Source: Alnus glutinosa (Eukaryota > Streptophyta > Magnoliopsida > Fagales > Betulaceae). Taken from it: a stretch of 64,000 nt of DNA. Below the pieces are notes generated by a model. That model saw only the letters and a list, made by a program, of their open reading frames with translations, did no database searches and had not been told where the DNA came from. Shown here one piece after another: positions 54,773 through 64,000 of the stretch; position 1 is the stretch's first letter, and each line of letters begins with the position of its first letter. Location: positions 1,877,501 through 1,941,500 of the forward strand of contig NC_084892.1 in assembly GCF_958979055.1 (NCBI RefSeq). The letters run 5' to 3'. The translations under genes and the position numbers were made by a program.

Positions 54773-57174
54773 ATGGCGGAGCACCTGGCGTCAATATTCG
54801 GGACGGAGAAGGACAGGGTGAACTGCCCGTTCTACTTCAAGATCGGGGCGTGCAGGCACGGGGACAGGTGCTCGCGGCTGCACACGAAGCCGACGATCAG
54901 CCCCACGCTGTGCCTCTCGAACATGTACCAGCGGCCGGATATGCTCACCCCCCAGGCTCAGCCCAACCCCAACCTCGACCCGACCCACATCCAGGAGCAC
55001 TTCGAGGACTTCTACCAGGACCTCTTCGACGAGCTCTCCAAGTACGGCCACATCGAGAGCCTCAACATCTGTGACAACCTCGCCGATCACATGGTCTCTC
55101 TCTCTAATCCCTAATCAATTCTCTCTCAATCTTTCTCCCTCTCTTGAATTCTTGAAAAGAATCTTTTTTGTCTCTGCGCTTGCAGGTGGGCAATGTGTAC
55201 GTGCAGTTCAGAGAGGAAGAAGACGCCGCAAATGCGCTTAGGAATCTGACGGGAAGGTTTTACTCAGGTGAGGTTCTTTTTTCCCCCTTTTGGTATGTGT
55301 GTGTATAGAACCAGATTGCTCTGTATAAATTAGCTATTGTATTAGCTAAATTTGTTTACAAATTGGATTGCTCAAGTGTCCTCCACCTTTTGACTGGATT
55401 TGGAAGTTTTTTATGAGTCAATTTTATTGAAGATCATTAATTGTGCCAGTGAGCTGCGATAGAGATCTAACAATTAATCAATATGGTTTTTGGTCGATAA
55501 TCGATGGCTCGCGGGACAAGGACATTGGGACTTCTGAGCTATAAGCACTATTAAGTTGCTTCCGTGTTTTACTTATGTTAGATTACCATCGGATGAGCTA
55601 TCCAAAAAAGCATCTCGCAGCTGCATGATAGAGTTGTATTTTGTTATTTTGTAGATTCCGGAAAAATCTTGAAATTTATGGACTTTACTTGGTTCAATAC
55701 TTCAACTTTTAGGTTTATCACCAGGTTTTGTTTTCTATATAGGTTTGTTATGATTGATCGAATTGTCATGGACTATAATGGTATGGAACTGGTATTCCAT
55801 AGTGATTTGTTGTGTCTATTTATTTTTTTTTAATTTTTTAGTATCTGAAATTCCTCTTTTACTTGTTAAGAAGTTTGGTTTCAAGCAGAAGTTATAATTT
55901 GGCCCTAAATATTGAAAATATTATGAATACACTACCCAAAAAAACAGAGGGTTGAAAGAGTAGGGAGGAAAATGTTGGCAGTACATACTTATGAGATATA
56001 CTGATGAGTGATTTGTTTACAAGGTAATTGTGAGAAGCCTTATTAGGTATTTTTTCTAAAGTCAAGGATCATGAAAAAGAGAGGGTAGATAGTAATACTG
56101 GAATTTTGTTTAGTGTCAGGAATTTAATTATGTTCCAGGAATTGGGAATATTCTACTGCGTCTCTCAAGATTTTCACTTATGCAATTACAAGCTGCAGCT
56201 TCATATCTTTGCATTTTACTAGATCCTATAGGGACAAATTGTTTGTGCACTTTCTCGCCAACAAAGGTAAACATTCTAGATCACATCCTGGAATGGCATG
56301 TAAATTGAACAATCTCATGGGTTGGCACTGCTGTTATCTTTAATTACATCCAGCTCCCTACTTGCTTTTGCTATTTCTGGGCCACTACTGGTAATACTGC
56401 AAGTATAAATAATAATGTAACTCTTATCGGCATGAAAATTTCATTTTGACAATTTTATATGTCAATATGTGCCAGGGCGTCCCATCATTGTTGACTTCTC
56501 TCCGGTCACAGATTTCCGTGAAGCTACATGTAGGCAGTATGAGGAAAATGTATGCAATCGAGGTGGCTACTGCAACTTCATGCATCTGAAAAAGATAAGC
56601 AAGTGAGTTAGTTTTTTGGTGTAATAATTTTTAAACTTTTGCGTATCTTGGCTATGTCTCTTGTTGATTTTCTGGCTTATGCTTTTGTTCTTTAAATTCT
56701 AGGGAGTTGAGGAGGAAATTGTTTGGGAGAAACCGACGAAGGCGTAGCCACAGTCGAAGCAGGAGTCGCAGTCCTGTTAGGTTTCGTGGTTATGAGGAGC
56801 ATTCACGTGGTGGTCGTGGTTTTGGTAGAGGTGGTGGTGGTGGTGGTGGTGGTCGTGGTTATGGTAGAAGGGATGATGACAGAGATTTCCGCTACCATGA
56901 TAGGGGCAGGAGGCCTAGAAGCCGCAGTCCTGGACGTAGAGCGGAACGAAGTAGAAGCCCTGGGGGAAGGAGGAATAGGAGTCCAGTCAGGGAAAGTAGT
57001 GCTGAAAGAAGGGCTAAGATTGAGCAATGGAATAGGGAAAGGGAACATGGAGACTCTGGTCTCAAGAATGATGAGGGCAACTTTGACGATGACGGGAATG
57101 GCTTTGCAGTGAACAGTGATGAGTATGAGGACCCTGAGCAGCAGCAGCAGCAGCATGGTCGATACAATAACTAG
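54773..57174 (+). CDS. U2AF35: Splicing factor U2AF small subunit (U2AF35)
   Basis: Small subunit of the U2 auxiliary factor; it recognises the 3' splice-site AG and dimerises with U2AF65 in the nucleus. Four exons (54773-55093, 55186-55267, 56476-56602, 56703-57174; GT-AG) join to 333 residues. Zinc finger 1 is CX8CX5CX3H (C18, C27, C33, H37). A UHM-type RRM spans about 43-146. Zinc finger 2 is CX7CX5CX3H (C153, C161, C167, H171), followed by the HLKKISKELRRKLF helix. The tail (about 180-300) mixes RS dipeptides with a glycine-rich [12 protein letters not shown] stretch, then an acidic segment and a QQQQQ run. It is longer than the ~280-300 residues I recall for Arabidopsis U2AF35a/b, mainly in this tail. 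The intron after exon 2 is large (1.2 kb). Confidence 0.96.
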
Positions 57175-57753
57175 AGCAATCGGACTTTTCTGGTTTGTTC
57201 CAGTGCTCTTTTTTTTAGATTGATAAGAATTTTTGTTTTCTTGGACAGAGAAAAGTACATTGCTTTTCTCACTAAGACAGCCCATTTAGAAAATATAGCT
57301 TACTACCCATTTCCACTGTGCAGGTGGAGTACAGGTTCTCTGTCATGTGTTATTGAAATTAAAAATCTATTTTTTTAAATTTTTTTCTCCCCCTTCTAGG
57401 ATGAAAAGCAAAAAGAATTGAATGGGTTAAAAAACAAAAAAATTATAGAACTACAATTTGGTGCCGCAATGCATGTATACGCTTTAAATTTCACTTCCAA
57501 TCTTAATCAGGTAATTGCAGTCATTTTCTTTCTAGTAATGTTCTCTTTTCATTGTTCTTCAGTTAAATATATCAGTTTCATTTTAATGTAATTGCAAAGT
57601 GATTTCAAATGATTTTTCCCCCTTGAAAAATCATTTGCTATATCAGTATTTATTTATTCAAAGGAAAAACTTTTGTTGCTAAGTGTTTTATTGTCAAAAT
57701 GAGGTAGCTTATATAAAATAACATAATTTCTGGAGCAAAGAGGAAAGCATAAG

Positions 57754-57806
<53 letters not shown>

Positions 57807-58766
57807 ACATATTTAACTCTTCAAAGAGAAATTTTCAGCAGTTCAAATCACCTGATGTTAAGATTTTTCTACTTTATGGTACAAAATTAAGTATGTTATC
57901 GATGTTGAGATTTAACCACCTAGGGCCACATGACAACCAAAAACCAAACGGGGATTGAGGTATTGAATCTTCATCGACCCAATTTTGCTGTGAAAGTTGT
58001 GATCTTACCTACTTTATAAGTTTTGCAGGTTCAGGTGTTCCTGCTTCCCAGGATCGTGCCTCGATTTTCAGGCAGCTTACTTTGATATTTGTATACAGGT
58101 TGGCTGTCATTGTCTGCGGAGCATGTGTGCAGGATCTGATGTGTATGTTGTGGAAGCTTGGCTGAATTCCCTGAAGGTTCTCAAGGGAGAACAGATTTAA
58201 GTTTATATAGGACTTTAGAAGCAGCAGGGATTTCAATTTTATGTATGGAATATCCATCTGGCATAATGGTTTGGTTGTTCGAATATATTGTTGAACTCCT
58301 ACTTGATATTCTGTTGTTAACCATAAGTGTTAGTTTTTCAATTCGAGTTTTCTGTTAAACTTTGTCTAGTCCAGTATTTGGAAGCTTTAGAGAATGAGAT
58401 GGCTGGCTAGTAGAGCTGCAACAGAAGAAAGCCACCAATCGTTTGATTGTTTCAAATTTGAAAGCTAGAATGCAGAAAATTCTTACATATGATAGGATAA
58501 GAAGGGTGGAATAATTGACCCTCGATCATTATTACATCTATTTTACCTGTTTTAAGAGGTTTTAAGTGGCTTCTTATGGTAGTTATTTTAGAAAAAGAAA
58601 AAAAAAGTCTAAGGCTACAAAAATATGCTAGTGTGAAAAAAATAGCAGTACTATTATGGAAGATGTGGAGGGGTGTACCTCTTTCTGTTGTCTGTCCTGG
58701 CTGGATTATTGCGCCATTGGCAACGGGTCTAAGTCAACACACTCAATTGGGCGCTTGAAGGGATAG
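57175..58766. other. U2AF35 3' UTR and downstream DNA
   Basis: The near part is the U2AF35 3' UTR; the poly(A) site is not obvious. A (TC)n microsatellite is at 57758-57805. Beyond 58010 there is unique sequence (TTTTGCAGGTTCAGGTGTTCC could be an acceptor for an alternative 3' exon), but no coding frame is convincing. Confidence 0.45.
57758..57805. repeat. (TC)n microsatellite
   Basis: About 24 uninterrupted TC units, the longest such tract in the window. Confidence 0.9.
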
Positions 58767-58945
58767 AAATTTTTTATAAACTGATTTGTAGAAAATTTAA
58801 TACAACTTATGTATAAGAGTGACATATGTCCGTTGGTATGTAAGAAATATATGTTATAATAACATGTGCTTTTTGCATGTTTTTTTAATAGTATTATTAA
58901 AAAAATATATGTTTTTTACATGTTTAAATATACCTCACTCTTATT
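58767..58945. mobile_element. ACATGTG-family MITE, partial
   Basis: TATAAACTGATTTGTAGAAA then ACAACTTATGTATAAGAG and ACATGTGCTTTTTGCATG match the complement of the right half of the 8432-8670 element. The second arm is incomplete. Confidence 0.5.
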
Positions 58946-59857
58946 ATTGAGATCGTAATACAAAAGGATTGAGCAAGACTGAGGTGACAAGCATGGACTA
59001 GAAGTCGGGGGTCGTATTAACGCTCCCAAAGAACTTGAGGCGAGAATGGTTATGGGCAGTCCGAGAGGCAGCTGGGGATAGTCATTAAAACTTTTTATCG
59101 TGCTGAAGCATGAAAAGGAGCATTTCTGTCTCTGATCTTATCAAGCATGAAGAAAACATTGCTAGCATTAATATCCTACAATGGTCGATGTCCCATGTGT
59201 CTAAAGCTGGAACCGGACACTAGACAACCATGGGATCAAGATTGCGAACCTGAAGAGCATCTTTTGGACTGCATATAAAATTAGACTAATTCTATATACC
59301 ACACTTTTGTCCCACTTTTATCTCACATTGCTGATATGACATTGCTAATCAACCTTTGAATTTTTTTATTTTCTTTTGAAACAAGGGTAGATTCATGGAT
59401 GACAATGCCACATCAGCAAGGTGGGATAAAAGTGTAGTGTATAGCGTTTCTCATAAAATTGAGATACAAAAAGATTGCTGCGCAACTAATGGGTTAAACA
59501 ACCATTCATCAAGAAACTGAGACAATTATGACACTCAATCCTGAATTAGTTGCAGCAGAACTTTGTCAAAGTTACTATCAATGAACTCCAACAATGTTGA
59601 TCACAAGATTTTACTAAACTACTCCATCCTTTCGCATTTTACTAAACCTAACTTGGTCTTTCTAATTCATCCCGAAAGGAACATGCTCACCAAATAGTAC
59701 TATGGTGCCCATTCATTTCCCAGCACCGTCTTTTGCCTTTTGTATAAGACTGCAAGCCAGTTTCCGAGCTCAATGACCTGCTAGCTAGAGCAATATAAAT
59801 ATAGGTACTATCCTATCAAGTAAGAGCAATGTCAAAAGTCAGAAGACAGAAAATTAC
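58946..59857. other. Intergenic downstream of the HD2 pseudogene
   Basis: No gene seen apart from the MITE at 59284-59452. I searched the minus strand here for the last HD2 exon (zinc-finger continuation ALQSHSKAKH) and did not find it. Confidence 0.45.
59284..59452. mobile_element. MITE of the GAGAAATGCTATA family
   Basis: The left CTATATACCACACTTTTGTC then CCACTTTTATCTCAC pairs with GTGGGATAAAAGTGTAGTGT then ATAGCGTTTCTC. The inner TTGCTGATATGACATTG / CAATGCCACATCAGCAA also pair. Confidence 0.7.
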
Positions 59858-62800
59858 CTGGTTACATGACTTACAAGGGAATGCTCCACCTGGTTTCGGA
59901 GTCTATCTTGTCCCAGCCTGCTTTGAAGGGTGAGGAGTTGCCGCATGGCCAACAGCTTTGTTGCCATCTGCGGCAATGAAGCAGAATAGAATATCTACCA
60001 TAACCATTGGCAACATCAGACAATAATTCCAGACTAAATCTGGTGCAGATTTGGTAAATGTATACATCTAGAATCTTATCTAAAAAATAATGAATGGTAC
60101 TCATTCATTAAAACCAATGAACCTACAAACAGATCCTATGTGCTGCATCATTACAAATTACTCGTGAAAAAAAAAAAAAACTCACCAGTCTTCTCAGGAG
60201 TAATAAATTTTGCCTTCTGATCAGGAACATGTGTTTTCTTGGGAGCTTCAACAAGTCTCTTCTTGCTTGCTTCAGCCTTCAACTTAACAAAACAGATGTA
60301 CATTTATCAGTGACAATGAACTGAGAAAATAAAAAAGTTCATTGGAGTGTCTTTACCTTCGATGGGGTTTCTTGATCCTCGTCTTCGCTACTGTCCTCAT
60401 CTTCACTTTTGTCATCACCTTCACTGGTTTCCTCCTCACGAATCACCATAGCCTGAGCAACAAATCACCAACCAGAATTCCCAGTACTTCAAACAACCAC
60501 TAGGCTAAGTTTTCAATATAATATTTAAACAAGTAAATTTAGTAACACCATTTAGCTAGCATGGAGTCTTCACTAATCATGACTTTGATGCGATTGAGAT
60601 CTACGAGTTATAAAAGATAAAGTGCATATACAATTAAGCTTATAACACATATGCAAGGATTCCTGTCCAACGTTTAGCAGCTCGATTTCTTAGTCACTAG
60701 TTGTGATTGGGAAACATCATCCGCAATCTTGCACATGCCAAAAGAAAACTCATGACCACAAGCAAAAATAATATGTATAATAAGTAAACACCATTGTAAT
60801 CTGGATATATCATTTTATCAATTTCCCATCAATGAACAAAATATACGAGCAACACAGAACAGGGATGATTGGCACAAGTTTCAGATATCAAGAATAAGAA
60901 CATTACTTGTTCAAGGTCAGACATGTTTTTGCACAACAGATGCTAAGTGAACCATGCAACCAGAAGTTCGTTAACTTTCACACACATTTAATAGTTTTGT
61001 GGCCTTTTTCTTTCTGTTGTTAATCAGATCACGGACGTCATGCAAAACACAAATAATTTAACCCCAAAATATGTATCCAAATCAAAAATGCCTTTACACG
61101 AAGAGCTTAACTTAAATTTCCAGGTATATCAACTATCAAGAGATTACATAGATGAAAATTTCATTAGGAAAAAAGGGAAAAATAAAAAATAAAAAAAAAA
61201 TCAGAACAAACGCTTAATAATAATGCGTTTCAAAAGAAATAAATCACATTTAACTAACCGATATTAACCGATGCTCAAATAAAAACTATTTATTGGTAGA
61301 GTTGAATATCTAGATGATAGCACCTAATTAAAATAGTCAAAATCACTCGCTAATACCATATAATTACTAGTTACTTCCTGAACTAAATTCCCGTAAATTC
61401 TTCACAACATGGGAAAAATAAATATCACGAAATTGTAGTGATTGAAAATACAGATACTTATACCGTTATCTAAGCCATAAGATCTCCACCTTTTAATAGC
61501 TATAGAAGCTTAGGAAGAACTGTACTATCCATAAGGATTAAGGACAATTTCATGTATTATGTCAGGTTGTAGGTATGCTACGTCTATCAAGTCAATGCAG
61601 CATAACCGTCTTCTGCTAATAACTAAGCTTTGGAACTTCAGAGCATGACCCCAAAACCACTTTCCACTATTACCAAATAAAGTCTCAAGAAAGTAAGTTT
61701 ATTAATTTGCATCAGATGCCAACACGTAAGTGATAGGATATTTAACGAGGAATACATATTGCTATCAAATAGAACAGAATACCTAAGCTTCACTTGCATC
61801 AGTTGAATCCTCATCCGAAGATGTAACCTTATCCACATCTTCATTAGTATCTTCAGTTTTATTTGGTTCCACAATCTTCACCTGTTTAGTTGCAGTACCA
61901 TCAGGCTTTGCAGCTTGTACAACTTGTAACTTAGATTTTCCTACATGAGAAGGAACAAAACAAATCAAATGACAAGACTCTTAAAAATTTGGAAAAAGAA
62001 ATGGGTGTTGCCTACCGCTATGATGGAGGGTGATGGGTAAATACTCATTTGAATCAGATTATGTGTCAAAGTTACCATCAAATTTTGAAAGTAAAAAACA
62101 TGTGTAAGCATAGATAATGAAATGAAATTAAATATAAAATAACAGTGAAATACTAGAACAGCGACTCACCAGAAGATTCATCCGTGATGATAATACAAAC
62201 ATCAGTCAAGGAGATTACATATAATAAGTTAATAACAAGAAAAACAAAGTGATTAAACGAGCTAAATATTTTGGGAGTAAATAGATTGGAGGAAGCATAC
62301 GGAAAACTTCACTTATAACCTTTGATCTTTCACCACTTTTGAAAAAAGATACTGAAATTTTAAAAAGTGTTAATTTAGGGTATCCATCTTTCAATTTTTT
62401 TCAATTTCAACCGTCCATTAGAATTTTCCGTTAAATCCTATCAAAATTTTCAAAATACCCTTGTATTTTTTTTTTTTTAAAGATTCAGGCATAGGTATTT
62501 TTGCAAATTCTGTGAAATTCTGACCAACGTTTAAATCCTAGCAACTTTTTTCTTTTTTTTCCTAAAAAAAATGAGGTGTATTTTAAGAATTTTGACAAAA
62601 TTTAACGGAAAATTCTAACAGATGGTTGAAATTGAAAAAAATTTAAAGATGGATACCCTAAATTGACATTTTTTAAAGTTGGGATACATTTTTTCAAAAC
62701 TGATGAAAGATGAGGGGTTATAAGTAAAATTCTTCCGAAAACATTCAAAAAGAAGAGGAAGTAACAGGATATTCTTCAAGTGCATAAACTATATGTCCAG

Positions 62801-63147
62801 TGAAGTAGACACTTCCATTTCTCCTGGGATAACTCAAATTTCTTTTCAAACACCAGATCAAAAGGTATCTGAGGGAATTTCCCTTAAGAGAGTGTTCCAA
62901 GAACTAGCTTCTGCTCATCAACTTTCACAAACAGGCAGATGCTTTCATTTCCTTTGTCCTTAACCTCTCCAAGACAGGCCTACAGTGTAATGATATACAT
63001 TAAATGCTATATCACAAACCTGGTCAATACAAAAAAAATATTGAACAAGCAAAGATTATAGATGATCAATTATAACCTGTGTAAGACACAATACCAAACC
63101 ATCACCAGGATCCACCTCAAGGGACTCTTCGCTTTTGACCTCACCAC
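59858..63147 (-). pseudogene. HDT: HD2-type histone deacetylase (HDT) pseudogene, intron-containing
   Basis: Six exon-like blocks in order on the minus strand match plant HD2/HD-tuin proteins: 63147-63077 (GGEVKSEESLEVDPGDGLVL), 62979-~62760 (GEVKDKGNES, KVDEQKLVLGTLS, GKFPQIPFDLVFEKKFELS, RNGSVYFTG), 61940-61783 (acidic linker), 60452-60357 (AMVIREEETSEGDDKSEDED, SSEDEDQE), 60282-60186 (KAEASKKRLVEAPKKTHVPD), 59967-59858 (HAATPHPSKQAGT, then GGAFPCKSC of the zinc finger). Splice sites are largely kept. Damage: an in-frame TAA in the nucleoplasmin-like domain (GTLS*GKFPQ), a frameshift just before RNGSVYF, TAG as the last codon of the 61783 exon, TAG before TPKPGG, no MEFWG first exon and no final zinc-finger exon. 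Introns show that it arose by DNA duplication, not by retrocopy. A foldback MITE sits in the intron after the second block. Confidence 0.85.
62293..62745. mobile_element. Complete foldback MITE inside the HDT pseudogene
   Basis: Arms of ~190 bp: CGGAAAACTTCACTTATAACC on the left against TTATAAGTAAAATTCTTCCG on the right, with TTAGGGTATCCATCTTTCAA / TTTAAAGATGGATACCCTAA and GAATTTTCCGTTAAATCC / TTTAACGGAAAATTCTAAC paired inside. The loop holds TGCAAATTCTGTGAAATTCT. It is the best-preserved member of the family also seen at 4768, 14474 and 18129. The target duplication is unclear. Confidence 0.8.
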
Positions 63148-63550
63148 CTGAACATTGGATCCCATAGCAAAAATATAAACAATAGCCTATGCAGAACAAA
63201 GAATGCCAAAGCTGCACTTGTATAGCTTTGCAGGATGAAATCAGAACGGTATGGTGAATGCACACAAACATGTGCACATCATCCACGCCAGAACACAATA
63301 GACAAACAAACACGAACCCTTTAAATTACAGTTCCCAAGTATACACTAAACAAAATAAAGGACTGCCTTCGAGTCTTCGACCATTTTAATCCTAATCTAC
63401 ATGTTCTAAGAAAATAATTAACCACTACAAATAAAAGAATAAAAAATCAATCAAAGTAAAATAAACGCTCACGCCAAACCTATGCAGTTGATGTAAAGGC
63501 AATTGAAATGCAAAAAACAAGTTTATTGAAAAACAAAACCAAGACCTACT
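63148..63550. other. Intergenic, no exon found
   Basis: This is where the missing HDT first exon and promoter would be expected on the minus strand. No MEFWG-coding block or splice donor was found. Confidence 0.45.
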
Positions 63551-64000
63551 TGTTGGGAAGAATTTCAACTTTTTCGGGTGCTAGGCCCAACCCGGGAATC
63601 CGGCCCATCACATACACCCGACCGAGGCCCAACAATCCACAAATTAACCCATCGGAGGCCCAGTCCCGCCATTTCGGGCCCGATCCGATTCAACCGAACC
63701 GACCCGGGTGCACCCTGACTCCATCATCCGCAGACATCCTAATACTACCCGAGATTTAAGGATGTGACGCACGACCCCAAGTCAGATCATAGGTCGTGAC
63801 CTCACCAGCAGTTTAGCACACCATCCATGAAGGATCGTGTCTCTGATCTTAATTCTATGAACCCGAGATATCCGCATAACCGAAGCCATGTCTCCATGTA
63901 ATTGCCGATCCCCGTGGATGCAGGGGAACAATAACTGCTCCTCAACCTCTATAAATACAAGAACCTCTTCTGATGTTAAGGTACATGCTAATCAGTCTTT
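63551..64000 (+). mobile_element. Probable LTR start, cut by the window edge
   Basis: From TGTTGGGAAG the base composition changes abruptly: a GC-rich block with five GGCCCA/GGGCCC motifs (63585-63690), then a TATA box-like CTATAAATAC at about 63949. Such an order (TG start, GC-rich U3, TATA) is common in plant LTRs, most often Ty3/gypsy. The rest of the element lies outside the window, so wholeness and age cannot be judged. A host promoter with TCP-type GGCCCA sites is the alternative. Confidence 0.35.

Noticed and set aside
56723-57285. Val-rich and Thr-rich alternative frames over U2AF35 exon 4
   Set aside because: They are frame shadows of the RS/Gly repeat coding sequence.

Overview
This is a piece of nuclear genome from a dicot flowering plant, probably a woody perennial. 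The evidence is AT-rich intergenic DNA, GT-AG introns, plant-only gene families (CSLA mannan synthase, PPR, DC1/C1 zinc-finger, HD2-type histone deacetylase, type II plastid peroxiredoxin) and dense small non-coding transposons (MITEs, SINEs, TRIMs, LINE remnants). The species cannot be named from the sequence alone.

Layout. 1-15 kb: no gene seen; MITEs, a LINE-like remnant, and a broken LTR-element fragment at 12.5-13.0 kb. 15.7-20.9 kb (+): a nine-exon CSLA glucomannan synthase of 533 residues. 22.7-25.1 kb (+): an intronless 822-residue P-class PPR gene matching At5g12100. 26.7-27.3 kb (-): an intronless chloroplast peroxiredoxin-2E gene. 27.6-28.1 kb: a LINE 3' end. 28.4-41 kb: a decayed tandem array built on one DC1 gene. 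Only the copy at 35.5-37.2 kb is whole; an upstream unit keeps the promoter but only 45 bp of coding sequence, and a third remnant lies near 40.3 kb. 41-46 kb: no gene seen, rich in nested MITEs. 46.0-50.9 kb (+): cytosolic enolase, 17 exons, 444 residues. 54.5-54.6 kb (-): tRNA-Leu(UAA), divergent from the U2AF35 splicing-factor gene at 54.8-57.2 kb (+; 4 exons, 333 residues). 59.9-63.1 kb (-): a duplicated, intron-containing HD2 histone deacetylase pseudogene. From 63.55 kb: what looks like the start of an LTR, cut by the window edge.

The genes are unrelated housekeeping or cell-wall genes with their own promoters; there is no operon or gene cluster apart from the DC1 duplication. I found no clear sign of an undescribed system. 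The most informative structures are comparative: the two DC1 units record filled and empty insertion sites and deletions, several MITEs and SINEs have exact target-site duplications, and the enolase gene shows a GC-AG intron and lacks the internal methionine that Arabidopsis uses for its MBP-1 isoform.
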